A stretch of DNA of 64,000 bases from contig NC_067205.1 of NCBI RefSeq assembly GCF_026262505.1, forward strand, positions 14,632,001 through 14,696,000. The letters run 5' to 3'. The notes below the pieces were generated by a model. It did not search any database, had not been told where the DNA came from, and was given only the letters and a program-made list of their open reading frames with translations. Each line of letters begins with the position of its first letter. Position 1 is the first letter of the stretch. The DNA is from Trichomonas vaginalis G3. Lineage: Eukaryota; Parabasalia; Trichomonadida; Trichomonadidae. Of this stretch, positions 1-9,844 are shown in pieces. Both the position numbers and the translations under genes were made by a program.

Positions 1-1730
1 ATATAGTTTCTTTAAAATAATTTGTTTCATTTTAAATTGGTTTGGCACAATGCTTGACATAACATGCACAAAGCTATGCCATTTTAAAATATGTATATCA
101 ATCAAGCCGATTAAGTCCATCCTAAACGAAAATCATCGATACTCATGAATTTATGATAGTCGTTCTTGATATAATTGCGCGTTTTAAAAAATGCTTACTT
201 TTGAACACAGAACTATCTATCCATATTTATCAATGAAAGTTTATAAGATGCATTAATGACAAAACCTTACTTTATCAATTATAATCTTATCGAAATTTCA
301 AACTACAATACTGTGGGGCAAATATTAAATAACCACTATGTTGCGGATTTTATGTAAGTCTGCAAACTGTAAAATGTAATTAAACACAATAAAAAAAAAT
401 GTAAATTTTAATCGAGAAATTTAGCAATCTTAAAAGCCTTGATCGGCATCTTTTACAAGATGTTAGTAATGCATATTCAATAACTATGAAAATCTAGCCA
501 AGCATGGATTTTTTCGAAAAAAAATTGTATTAAATTTCATTTTTCATTCTTTATACAAGTTTTAACCTTTGGTGCAATTATATCCTATCGCAAATGCATT
601 ATTGACGTTATTACTTGGATACTTTTCATAACGCTAAATCTTCAAATTAGTTATGTGTTTGTTACTAATAGAAGTTGGAAAGGTATTAAAAAAGGAAATG
701 TTAATAAATATACATGTTTAATTAAAAAACAAACAAGAATAAATTAAATAATTTTATTTCTTAGGAAAGTCTAAGTTTTGTAATAGATAAATTGCTTTTT
801 GTGTCTCTTCTTCATCAATTTCTGGATGTTGATTCTCAGGTGGCGGACTAATTAAAACATCATGGGCAATATCAAACCATTGTTTTAGTTCGTTGGCAGA
901 AGGAAAATGATCTTCTTGTATTGGCGTTATTAATGATTGAAAATCATCAGTTGATTCTGCATTTTGGGAATTTTCCAAATTTTCATTTGGAAAATTTGAA
1001 TTTTGAGATATTGTTTAAGCACTCAGATCTCATTTTTAAAATATCTGCACCAAATTCTTACATCTGATAATTTTCATGTGTAACCAATGTTTCCCAATCC
1101 ATTTGCCATACCCTACTAATCGCAAATTCATTCCCTTTAATTTTGTATTAAATTTAAATTCCAATCTTAATTTCTACATTATTTATGCTAACCCTTTAAA
1201 TTTTGTTCTTATTTATTCACCCTCAGATACAAATTTATTTAGAATGTATTCCTCTGAGGTCTATATTTGTATTCGAAAATAAAATCTTTAAAACTCTCTA
1301 AGTTATCATTTTCTCTTCAGATATCTAATATTTTTCTAATGACATAACTACTTTGGACGCATATCCAAATTCCAAAAAAAATATGGAAAAAATAAAAATG
1401 AAATTGAAAAATACAATTTTTGATATGTAAAAAGAGATTTTGAAAAAAATTGGGAAAAAGAGTATCTAATAAAATTGTTTGAGATCTATGTAGACATAGT
1501 TTTTACATTAAAAAATCAATAATATTGAAATTGATCTGAATATATCTTTTTTTTTAAAGTTTGAATGCATTAATCTCAAAGCATTTGATAAAATACTGGT
1601 TTTATTTCAAAATTCTAAATAATTTGTAATTAGATCTTTATGATGTAATTTAATTTTAAACAAGTACAGATAAAGAGAATCATAATAAAGGTGATCTATA
1701 TTGCTTAAGTAAAATTGAGTATAATAGATC
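1..1730. other. AT-rich host intergenic region
   Basis: I see no convincing gene. A minus-strand open frame at 754-1015 has no ATG: after an in-frame TAA it runs straight into about 85 codons ending at 754, with an acidic, proline-containing C-terminus. It could be a 5'-truncated gene relic but is too short to assign. The rest is low-complexity A/T. Confidence 0.6.
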
Positions 1731-2240
1731 GATCTTAGCAACAAGATCTGAGGAAGTAGATTTGAGAGTCGAGAGTTGGGATCTTAGCAACAAGATCTGA
1801 GTAAGTAGATTTGAGAGTCGAGAGTTTGGATCTTAGCAACAAGATCTGAGGAAGTAGATTTGAGAGTCGAGAGTTTGGATCTTAGCAACAAGATCTGAGG
1901 AAGTAGATCTTAGCAACAAGATCTGAGGAAGTAGATTTGAGAGTCGAGAGTTTGGATCTTAGCAACAAGATCTGAGGAAGTAGATCTTAGCAACAAGATC
2001 TGAGAAAGTAGATCTTAGCAACAAGATCTGAGGAAGTAGATCTGAGCAACAAGATCTGAGGAAATAGATTTGAGAGTCGAGAGTTTGGATCTTAGCGACA
2101 AGATCTGAGGAAGTAGATTTGAGAGTCGAGAGTTTGGATCTTAGCAACAAGATCTGAGGAAGTAGATCTTAGCAACAAGATCTGAGGAAGTAGATTTGAG
2201 AGTCGAGAGTTTGGATCTTAGCAACTAGATCTGAGAGTTT
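1731..2240. repeat. Satellite-like tandem repeat with 49-bp and 28-bp units
   Basis: About 13 copies of a core reading GATCTTAGCAACAAGATCTG are arranged in two unit sizes, one of about 49 bp and one of about 28 bp that lacks the TTTGAGAGTCGAGAGTTTG spacer. Each core is itself an imperfect palindrome (GATCTT...AAGATC). The short open frames across it are repeat translations, not genes. Confidence 0.9.
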
Positions 2241-4861
2241 TATCATTTCCGGCATATTGGGCCGAAAAGGAGTGATCCGCGTAAGTATGAAAAAAAGTGA
2301 ATTTTGTTGTATGGTGTTTTTTATTATATCCGTTTCTCTCACAATTTTCAATAAATATTATTGTTCAAACGGAAATATAAATAAACAATTCAAAAATAAA
2401 AATGTAAATGTAAATTGAAAATGTATTATAAACATGCTACAAAGCGTATATTTTAAACTTAAAGGAAAAATGAAATTCGTAAAAATGAGCATGATGTTTG
2501 ATAATGGAGTTTTAATTTTTTTTTCAAAAAAATTAAGGAACTTAAATTGAGATTATCAGGCTATGTAGTGAGTATTTTTACGATCTGACTGCAGAAATCG
2601 AATCAGCGAGACCCGAAGATTCATATTCCGCCGGAAAAATAGGGTTTCGAGGCGTAGATAGGGATAAAAAGATGCTTTAAGAAGATCTCAGTAGAAATAT
2701 GGTTTATAAGAGGATATAGGTCAGGATATAAGATTATGAAAATTGAAGAAGTGAATTATCAAGATGTATTTATGAGTAAACTATATTGTTTTAAGCTATC
2801 TAAATCTGTTTTGATATAAATTAAAGCGTATACTTATGCAAAATGCGAAATTTAAATTAATACTTTTTTTTGCTATTTGGACACAAAGCTAACAATCCAT
2901 CCAATAAATGACGTATACCTAGCGAGATGAAGCATTTTAACATGAAAGACAAGAAAATCTGATTACTTGTGTTGAAAGTTTCTGTATTTCGTCTTCTTCC
3001 AAACACAGCGTTCAGATGCAGAAGAAAATGCAGCCGTAATGACGCAAAAAGACACTAAAATAAATTGGAGAATTTCTGTAAAGTTTTTACTGAGCTTTGT
3101 TATTGAACCCGAATTTGTTGCTGAGTGACAGGATATTAAATCTACGACATTCATGAGTAATTGTTATCAATTTGTCAATAAATTATGTTGAAGATGGTTT
3201 AAATGTCTTCGAAGGCATGAAATTAGATCCTAAATCTGTTTGAGTTAATAAAAGAGAACAAATGTTGAAAGAGTTGTCATATTGCCTACAAAATTTTCAA
3301 ACATTTGCATTGAGACAATGTGAAAAAATGATGTCCAAAATACCTTTACTAAAATATTTTTAATTTGAATCATAACAAGGAAAAACAATAATGGCAGAAT
3401 AAGAAAAAAAAACAAAGATGTTATGATTTGAACAGTTGCCTTTTAGATTCAAAAAGAGCATAGTGTTCCCAACCCCTACACTACCTTCCTTTCTGATAAA
3501 AAGCTGAATAATTAGTATTTAATGAATTCTCCAGCTTGGGGATTTGCGGCTTTTCCAAAATCTGTTATGATAGTTCTATATAGCAATTGATATATAATAT
3601 GTTTTTTATGATCAAATAATTTTTTAGTCCAGATAAATTTTTTAAAATTTCAAAGTCTTTCCATTCTACTAACGCTCTTCACATCCATATTCTTTACCAT
3701 ATATGTAATATAACGCCTTATTTTAATTCCCATGTTTACGATTTATTTGTCGAAAAACTGTCTTGCCCATTAACATCTCGCGAAAATTTTCGACTTTTTG
3801 AATGGCCGTTTTCAAGATCTCAAAAACTGTGGGATATTTTTTACAAAGCTAATCGACATTTATTTACCACATATATGTACTATACAATGCACCTGGTTTC
3901 ATCGAATTTTTACCGTCAGTTTTCTCGTGAGACTACCTTTATTTTTATCAAATTTAGATTTTTTTTTTCAAATCATGCGAATTGATTGAATAATTGCATA
4001 TTTTATCCTATGCATCTAGAAGTATGTGTAATATTTTTGCTTTCATCAAGAAATTGTCGAATTTGATCTTAATTTTTTTTGAAAAATATACTTTTAGAAA
4101 AAGAAATAGTGATTGAATAGCTGCCCATGCTGTAAAAGGGTTATTTTTACAAGTAAAAAAATTGTTATTTTTCGAGCAAGTCGAGGCTTTTTTACCATCT
4201 TATTTTTGAAAAATTTACGAAAAATTATATCTGAAAAAACGCTTCATTTTGATATCTTACAATGATAAAATACCAATGTTGCTGGGATATAATAGCTACA
4301 ACTGGACATCTACTACATTAATGCGTATGACAGGTAAAGTTGATTTCAAAAGTATAGCCTGGAAAGATTACAATAAATCAACGATAATTCAAAAAAATTT
4401 CTTATAAGTTAACATAATAAAAATTTAATTTTTATATTGCTTGTATTATACTTAAGTATATAATATATTTAAATCTTAGAATGAAAATTCGGGACGCCCT
4501 AGCTATTCAATTTTCCCTTAGGACGCCCATAAACCTCTCAAAAATGTGATGTAAATATCACAATTTTGAGAAATTTACACTAGGACGCCTTAGGACGCCA
4601 ACCCCCTTTTTTACCGCAAAGATGCTCATTTATCGAATGGTTCAATGAAGAAAATCCATAACATTCTCCTAAGATTTTTTTTAATTTATCTCAATTAAAA
4701 ATTTTATTATTACCTAAATTAATTTTGTAAACTATTTTTGAATAGTTTACAATTTATCCTAATGGGACCCATATGCGGGTTCAATTTCTGGTTTATCATC
4801 TAGATATATTATGAAAGCCACTCAAAGGGTGATTGATTTTAGGATGTTCTTAGAAGATTTT
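2241..4861. other. AT-rich host intergenic region up to the left end of element 1
   Basis: No gene is supported. At 4537-4550 and 4557-4570 lies a 14-bp inverted repeat with one mismatch, flanked by several GGACGCC motifs between about 4490 and 4600. Otherwise the region is A/T-rich sequence with homopolymer runs. Confidence 0.6.
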
Positions 4862-5584
4862 AGTATCCCTAACTTGGGTACGGCGGCACTGCGTTCCACC
4901 TTACCCAAGTTAACGGTTTGACACTTTACAAAACCGGTAACGTATATTTTACAACACAAACACAAACACCAACTTAACCTTAAATATTTACAAAACCATC
5001 TGATACATAAACGACTTCACTAACGACTTCACTAACGACTTCACTACCGTCCTCACTAAATAAAAATAACCTTATTTTTATTTTTTTAAATTTTTTATTT
5101 CATTACAAAGACATGTCCGACTACATTTACTATGACTCTTTCCCAGAACGTTTCCGTGAACTATTCAAAACTCAAGTAAAACTGAGAAACATGCATTTTA
5201 ACAAAGACAGACCCATTGACGATGAAAGAAACCCTGAATATATTACAATCCCATATGACGCAAAGTTCATTGCATACATTCCTTATGGTCGCAGAGGAAC
5301 GAAAACTATTTCAACAATGACGAAAAATTATTTCTGGAGCGATGAAGAAAATTGCCTTATCTACATAAATGCATACTTAAATAAAGCTACATATTGTACA
5401 AAAGAAGGTTGGACTGGATTTGAGCTCTACATATACGACGACGATGGAAACAGACGTTGTGTATACCCATACGATAATATGTACCATTGTTTTCATCAAG
5501 CATTAAACGAATACATAGTCAGTAAGGGTCTCATTCCTGCTGAGTAGAAATGTTATATTTTTGTTCTGTCATTTATATAAAAAT
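4862..5584 (+). repeat. Left terminal inverted repeat of element 1 (723 bp)
   Basis: It pairs with 26645-27367. Near the tip lies a 10-bp perfect inverted repeat (AACTTGGGTA at 4871-4880, TACCCAAGTT at 4902-4911). Further in, a 12-bp unit close to ACGACTTCACTA is repeated about four times around 5018-5058. The repeat contains a complete 144-aa gene. Its inner border is where the two arms diverge after position 5584. Confidence 0.95.
5113..5547 (+). CDS. TIR-encoded 144-aa protein, left copy
   Basis: This gene lies entirely within the left terminal repeat and has an identical predicted protein in the right repeat (26682-27116), so the element carries two copies. The product is rich in Tyr, Asp and Arg, has no obvious membrane segment or signal peptide, and contains scattered cysteines (NCLIY, YCTKE, RRCVY, HCFHQ). 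I recognise no family. The ATG at 5113 follows an AT-rich leader containing AAAATAACCTTATTTTTATT, a motif seen before other genes of the element. A role at the element ends or early in expression is possible but unsupported by motifs. Confidence 0.75.
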   Translation: MSDYIYYDSFPERFRELFKTQVKLRNMHFNKDRPIDDERNPEYITIPYDAKFIAYIPYGRRGTKTISTMTKNYFWSDEENCLIYINAYLNKATYCTKEGWTGFELYIYDDDGNRRCVYPYDNMYHCFHQALNEYIVSKGLIPAE

Positions 5585-5631
5585 AAACGTTCTCGCTAAA
5601 TAATAAAATAAACTTAAAAATAAACGTTGTC

Positions 5632-5698
5632 AGAGGTGAAAAAATAAATTTAGGTGAAGTGGTGAAATCTCACCTCTTTTTTCACCTCTTTTTTCACC
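5632..5698. terminator. Palindromic 3'-end repeat, copy 1 (candidate terminator or processing signal)
   Basis: GAGGTGA and TTTTTTCACCTC motifs form nested inverted repeats between the convergent genes ending at 5547 (+) and 5747 (-). Related copies lie at 14698-14733, 16481-16520 and 17581-17630, each at a gene 3' end. Confidence 0.5.
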
Positions 5699-5700
5699 CT

Positions 5701-5730
5701 AGCCGCAAAGCGGCTCTGACCCTTTGGGTC
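5701..5730. repeat. GC-rich double-hairpin mini-element
   Basis: Two short hairpins lie side by side: AGCCGCAAAGCGGCT (5701-5715) and GACCCTTTGGGTC (5718-5730). Their GC content contrasts sharply with the AT-rich surroundings. This is one of about ten such doublets found in the two Mavericks. Confidence 0.7.
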
Positions 5731-5746
5731 TGTTGAATTCATTACT

Positions 5747-5983
5747 TTATAACTCTCTTCCTTTCTCCAACTCTTCTAACTTCTTCTTAAGTTCAGCAAT
5801 GTTGTCCTCATGAAGTTTAATCTTTCTCAAAATTCCTTCTCTATCTAATGGTTGCTTTATCTTTCTAAACTGAACTCTACCATCCTTCATAGTATGAATG
5901 TAAAAACCTTCTGGAATAGTTTCTGATTTAATGTATTCTACCAAAAACTTTTGTTTCATTGCTTCAGTGACTTTAGTCGTCAT
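5747..5983 (-). CDS. Small coiled-coil protein with a KDG-RK motif (78 aa)
   Basis: The N-terminal half contains GFYIHTMKDGRVQFRK, which matches part of the 142-aa protein at 8135-8563 (FYYVSQSKDGKIYVRK), so the two share a small domain. The C-terminal half (about residues 48-76) is a Lys/Glu/Leu heptad-like coiled coil. It is the most distal gene of a minus-strand cluster that includes the candidate capsid gene, so a minor virion role is possible. Upstream lies AAAATAACGTTATTTTTATT, like the leader of the terminal-repeat gene. Function unknown. Confidence 0.7.
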   Translation of the reverse strand: MTTKVTEAMKQKFLVEYIKSETIPEGFYIHTMKDGRVQFRKIKQPLDREGILRKIKLHEDNIAELKKKLEELEKGREL

Positions 5984-6031
5984 TTTACTCTAAATAAAAT
6001 GTTCAAATAAAATAAAAATAACGTTATTTTT

Positions 6032-6502
6032 TCAGTAAGGAAACGCAGGAGTTTTACGATTTATTTGAGGAGTAGGTTCTGGTTTAAATGTTGGAGTCGG
6101 TTTTGGAGTTGACTTTTGAACAGGAGTTTGTACTTTCATAGGTTCAGGAGTCATTGAAGGTGTTGTTTGTGAAGGCGTTGGTTTTGACGTTGGTTTTGGC
6201 GATGGTGTCGGAGTTTGTTCAAATTCAGCTACTTCAGTATTATTTATAACATTTACTTTGTTTCTTTTCAACATCATTACTGCTCCTGCTGTAGCTAGCA
6301 AACCTAGTGGGAGACCATATCTTATATAAGGACTTGACCAAATGCTATTTTTGACAGGAGCTGGTGGAACACCTAACCTTGGTGAGACTGCTCTTTGCCA
6401 TTGTGCAGCTCGTAAGAAATATTCAATAGGTGCTCCATAATCGTTTGGTAAAGTTTGTTTCACAGATGGTGAAGGTTCACGAGAGCTTGATGAAGAACTC
6501 AT
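6032..6502 (-). CDS. Single-pass membrane protein with Pro/Thr-rich tail (156 aa)
   Basis: A Ser-rich N-terminus is followed by a hydrophobic helix at about residues 62-79 (YGLPLGLLATAGAVMML, then KRNK), which looks like one transmembrane segment with positive residues after it. Residues about 95-156 are dominated by Pro, Thr, Ser and Lys (PTPSPKPTSKPTP and similar), as in stalk or virion linker regions. It is transcribed with the candidate capsid gene, whose stop codon is 30 bp upstream of this ATG. Probably a structural or membrane-anchored virion protein; no family recognised. Confidence 0.7.
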   Translation of the reverse strand: MSSSSSSREPSPSVKQTLPNDYGAPIEYFLRAAQWQRAVSPRLGVPPAPVKNSIWSSPYIRYGLPLGLLATAGAVMMLKRNKVNVINNTEVAEFEQTPTPSPKPTSKPTPSQTTPSMTPEPMKVQTPVQKSTPKPTPTFKPEPTPQINRKTPAFPY

Positions 6503-6532
6503 TTATAAGCTTTAAAAATAAACGTTCATCCT

Positions 6533-8107
6533 TTATTCCTCACTGTCGTCCGCTGCTAAGTTATAGTCGTCAAGTCTTATTATTGGTATGCCTGACTGTC
6601 TTACTTGTATTGCAAAGCAACAATCCCTCATAAATCCAATAAGTGGCTTTGGTACATTTTCTGTTGCTAGTTCAATAGGTCCTTTAACAGACAATTTGTA
6701 TGTTATTGGAGCAGTAGATGTTTGACCTTGCTGGAAGCAAAAGTCCACTTCTGTTGGAAAACCACATAAGAAATGTGTGTTGTCATAGCTATCCCATTTA
6801 TGTTCCACACTACCATCATCCACCAATGACCTCATAACATCTTCATTAAATCCAATCATATCATTGTTTGTATTGCAAGCGTTCGCAACCATTTCATAAA
6901 ATACAGGTCCATATGATTTTTCAGGTTCTGCAGGCATATTTCCATAAGCTCCCATGGAAAGCTGAAGATATTTAAACTTAGGGTTCTCAAAATTAACATA
7001 ATAGTTGTCTTTCTTTCTAAATAGTGCCCAAATACTTTTAACATTAATAGGCGTATAAGCTGCTGTAAATGTTGCACTTGAACTATCTGTATTCTTTGAG
7101 AATGAACCATCCATAGGAATCCAATCCATAACTTTAACAGGAAAACATAAAGCCTCGTTTGTATAATGTTCTACAAGTTCTGTATAAATGTTAGGGTCTA
7201 AAGAGAATGACTTTGGATGAATAAAACATTCATTAAAATCCATCTTTGTTCGAAATAGTTGCTGGGTTACAGTTGTAATAGTAACTGTTCCACTAGCTTC
7301 AGTTGCACTCGTTATCATAGTGAATGGTTCATTCCATGGAACAAATTTATTTGTCGGTGGATTTGAACCTGAAGCAAATGCAACTTTAAGAGTTGGATTG
7401 AAAGCAATGATATCATTTACAGATATAGATGTGCATTGTAAGGCGTCGCTACTGAACTTTACTTTAAGCTGAATGTTTCCTGCAAAAGCTGGAATAAATC
7501 GAATAGGTTCTAATGGAAGGAATCTTCTAACAGGAATTCTTAAACGAAGCTTAAAATCAAATGATTTTCCTGCTGTAATTGGACCACCAACAATTTGTCC
7601 TGTTCTGCATGTTCCCGAATGACTCCATACATCTTTATGTCGAGTCTTTGAAAAAACATCGACTTTCTTTATTTGTTCGGTAGTTTGTGAGTTTGAAGTT
7701 ATATATGCTTCTTCTCTTGCGTTGTCTTGAGAATATACGATACGACCATTTGCAAGGATTTGATATCCAGCAACTGCATAGAAAGCGTCATCGAAACCAA
7801 TCCAAAATCCTGGTGGGTTTGTTTTATTGGAACCTGAACCAATTTCTTTATCTACAATAAATTGACCTTCCATTTTATACGTAATGAATGTATTGTAAAG
7901 GTCCAACATATTTTCACCAGGAGGTGAGAGATTGAATGTTACCCATGTGTTATCTTTAGCAGTTCCAGGTTGTGATGGAATCTTTGCGTCAGAATATTTT
8001 CTATTAGTGTCACCAATTTGAACTGCATTGTCTATGATATCGAAATATGAGCGAATCTGATGAATATGCTCTGCTGGAGTAAATTCGTTTAACTGTTCGT
8101 TCTGCAT
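6533..8107 (-). CDS. Candidate major capsid protein (524 aa)
   Basis: The length, lack of cysteine-rich or membrane features, and beta-rich composition with Pro/Gly/Asn turns fit a double-jelly-roll Maverick capsid protein. Suggestive stretches are FDFKLRLRIPVRRFLPLEPI (about residues 185-204) and the long series of strands after it. It sits in a cluster of small proteins including a membrane protein and lies near polB, as capsid genes do in other Mavericks. Element 2 has a similarly sized candidate (53445-55085) without obvious close identity. The assignment is by size, composition and context; a structure prediction would decide between a capsid and another structural protein. Confidence 0.6.
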   Translation of the reverse strand: MQNEQLNEFTPAEHIHQIRSYFDIIDNAVQIGDTNRKYSDAKIPSQPGTAKDNTWVTFNLSPPGENMLDLYNTFITYKMEGQFIVDKEIGSGSNKTNPPGFWIGFDDAFYAVAGYQILANGRIVYSQDNAREEAYITSNSQTTEQIKKVDVFSKTRHKDVWSHSGTCRTGQIVGGPITAGKSFDFKLRLRIPVRRFLPLEPIRFIPAFAGNIQLKVKFSSDALQCTSISVNDIIAFNPTLKVAFASGSNPPTNKFVPWNEPFTMITSATEASGTVTITTVTQQLFRTKMDFNECFIHPKSFSLDPNIYTELVEHYTNEALCFPVKVMDWIPMDGSFSKNTDSSSATFTAAYTPINVKSIWALFRKKDNYYVNFENPKFKYLQLSMGAYGNMPAEPEKSYGPVFYEMVANACNTNNDMIGFNEDVMRSLVDDGSVEHKWDSYDNTHFLCGFPTEVDFCFQQGQTSTAPITYKLSVKGPIELATENVPKPLIGFMRDCCFAIQVRQSGIPIIRLDDYNLAADDSEE

Positions 8108-8134
8108 GTATTTACTTCAGATAAAAATATCTAT

Positions 8135-8563
8135 TTACTTCATTATTCTCACTCTTCTTCTTGGTATTCGTGGTGGAAGTTGTTTCTTGACATTTTCAAT
8201 GAACTGTACATTCTCTTTTGTCTCGACTTCTTTCACTGGTGGGTCAGGGTTCTTTGACTCGGTTTGCTTTTCAATGAAATTCACGAACTTTGCAATAAGC
8301 TCTTGGTTCGTTATTGAAAGTACATCTGGCTTCTTTTCTTCTTGTTCTTTTGGTGGCTCAGTTTGTACAGAAGGTTTTATATGGGCTTCGCCCTCGGTGC
8401 CATGCACCTTAATGTTGTCGCTCTCTGTATTCGCTAATGGAACCTTTCTTTTTCTTACATATATTTTACCATCTTTACTCTGACTTACATAATAGAAAGG
8501 ATGTTGTATTCCTCTGGCGTCATTTAATATAATAGACTCTCGTTCTGATTTTGACAAGCTCAT
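8135..8563 (-). CDS. 142-aa protein with KDG-RK domain and a double-hairpin insert
   Basis: The N-terminal region GIQHPFYYVSQSKDGKIYVR parallels the 78-aa protein at 5747-5983, so both carry the same small domain. The middle is Glu/Lys/Pro-rich and probably disordered. The C-terminus is very basic (PPRIPRRRVRIMK), suggesting contact with DNA or a capsid interior. The codons around 8383-8408 coincide with a GC-rich double hairpin, which reads through in frame. It is divergent from the plus-strand gene at 8609, so a shared control region lies between 8564 and 8608. Function unknown. Confidence 0.65.
   Translation of the reverse strand: MSLSKSERESIILNDARGIQHPFYYVSQSKDGKIYVRKRKVPLANTESDNIKVHGTEGEAHIKPSVQTEPPKEQEEKKPDVLSITNQELIAKFVNFIEKQTESKNPDPPVKEVETKENVQFIENVKKQLPPRIPRRRVRIMK
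8383..8408. repeat. GC-rich double-hairpin mini-element inside a gene
   Basis: GGGCTTCGCCC (8383-8393) is followed by GGTGCCATGCACC (8396-8408). It lies within the coding region of the 142-aa minus-strand gene without breaking the frame. Confidence 0.6.
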
Positions 8564-8608
8564 TTTACATCGGTTAAAGTTTTAATTTAGTTTTTTATCT
8601 ACAGTCAA

Positions 8609-8881
8609 ATGACTCAGTCAAATCCTACGGACAAGACCCAAGGGGTCATAGATGTTGAAGCATTGAAGAAAGAAATTCGTGAACAAATTTTATCCGAACT
8701 GAAGGAACAAAAACCAGAACAAAAGCCAGAGAGACCAAAGAGAAAACTTAGTGAAAAACAACTAGCTGCATTAGCTGCTGGAAGACAGAAGAACCCACGT
8801 TTGCTGGCGAAAAAAGCTAGAGAAGAAGCAAAAGCAAAGGAAGAACAAAAAGCAAAGGAAGCTGAAGCAAAGAAAGAGTAA
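8609..8881 (+). CDS. Highly charged Lys/Glu-rich protein (90 aa)
   Basis: Nearly half the residues are Lys or Glu. The segment KRKLSEKQLAALAAGRQKNP (about residues 44-63) resembles short basic DNA-binding motifs in viral and phage proteins. The tail is a continuous Ala/Lys/Glu helix. It starts the plus-strand pair 8609-9763 and ends 24 bp before the next ATG. A DNA-condensing core protein or scaffold is plausible, but this is inference from composition only. Confidence 0.65.
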   Translation: MTQSNPTDKTQGVIDVEALKKEIREQILSELKEQKPEQKPERPKRKLSEKQLAALAAGRQKNPRLLAKKAREEAKAKEEQKAKEAEAKKE

Positions 8882-8905
8882 ATGGTTTATTTTTATCCAA
8901 ACTAA

Positions 8906-9763
8906 ATGTATAGACAAATACCTTTATCTGTTGCGTTCAGTAGTGAAAACCCTGACGTCAAAATAAAGGGGAACAGAGTAACGTTTAAGTTTCCAACAGA
9001 CTGGATTGTGAACATAAATGAAGAGAAGTACATTGGCATAACATCTATGTATATAACACGTGCTTTCAGAAAGGTTGACTTTATACTTCAAGTCGAGATA
9101 GAAAATGACGAACAGTCTTTAAGCGCCCAAAACATTCACATATACAAATACTTTAAAGACGATACAACATTGTTGCAATGTATGATTTCATTTAATGAGA
9201 TGTTCGAGAAAAAGTTCAATATTGAAGTACAAACTTTACAGCCTTTACGTGAGTTTCTTGCACAACTGAAAGAAGAAGGTAGTCAGCCACAACTTATAGA
9301 CTTTCATTATGAATTTAATGAAAATGAAGATGGAACTCATGACTGTCAGTTTGTTATATATTCACCATTCAATGAAGTCGCTAAAAAGAAAGAAAATCCA
9401 TTACGTATAAGGTTTCAAATCTCTGAACCCAATGAAGACTTCAAGAATGTTTTCAATTATGATGCAATACTTCCGAGGAAAAATGAATTTTCAAAGATTG
9501 TAACACCTGGCATTTGGGATAGAAAGCAAGCTATATTATATTCAAACTTAAGTAAGGGAGTTGAAAATGAGTTCATTGGTCATACAAGAACTTCACCACT
9601 GTCAAATCCTAAGTATTACAAGCTTACTGGCTTCAATCGTGAGTTTTGGATAGACATGTTCTCCACTCATGACCATAAGTGCCCAGTGTTCTTACCTCCA
9701 GATGGGAAAGATTGTTTATACATTGAAGCACAATTGTTAAACTCTACAATAGCTGTATTGTAA
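8906..9763 (+). CDS. Capsid/penton-like structural protein, paralogue A (285 aa)
   Basis: The C-terminal third aligns by eye with the 293-aa product of 24929-25810. Both have GIW-R followed about 35 residues later by SP--KHY/KYY, a hydrophobic strand, and a terminal LPPDGKDCLYIE or LPKDGKDGLIIE. The elements therefore carry two paralogous structural genes. The rest is beta-rich with no membrane segment or known catalytic motif. By analogy with Maverick gene sets, a minor capsid, penton or spike role is likely. The paralogy is seen directly; the function is inferred. Confidence 0.6.
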   Translation: MYRQIPLSVAFSSENPDVKIKGNRVTFKFPTDWIVNINEEKYIGITSMYITRAFRKVDFILQVEIENDEQSLSAQNIHIYKYFKDDTTLLQCMISFNEMFEKKFNIEVQTLQPLREFLAQLKEEGSQPQLIDFHYEFNENEDGTHDCQFVIYSPFNEVAKKKENPLRIRFQISEPNEDFKNVFNYDAILPRKNEFSKIVTPGIWDRKQAILYSNLSKGVENEFIGHTRTSPLSNPKYYKLTGFNREFWIDMFSTHDHKCPVFLPPDGKDCLYIEAQLLNSTIAVL

Positions 9764-9774
9764 ATGACCACATA

Positions 9775-9798
9775 GGCTTCGCCCATGCCGCTAGCGGC
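9775..9798. repeat. GC-rich double-hairpin mini-element between convergent genes
   Basis: GGCTTCGCC (9775-9783) and the perfect 12-bp palindrome GCCGCTAGCGGC (9787-9798) lie between the stops of the 285-aa gene (+) and polB (-). It may double as a transcription end signal. Confidence 0.6.
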
Positions 9799-9844
9799 TT
9801 ATTTTTATCACAAATGACCTCATTGCTGACAAAAATAAATGACC

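Noticed and set aside
1959-2351. Two minus-strand frames with repeated FLRSCCSDLVAKI units
   Set aside because: They are translations of the tandem satellite at 1731-2240 and share its period.
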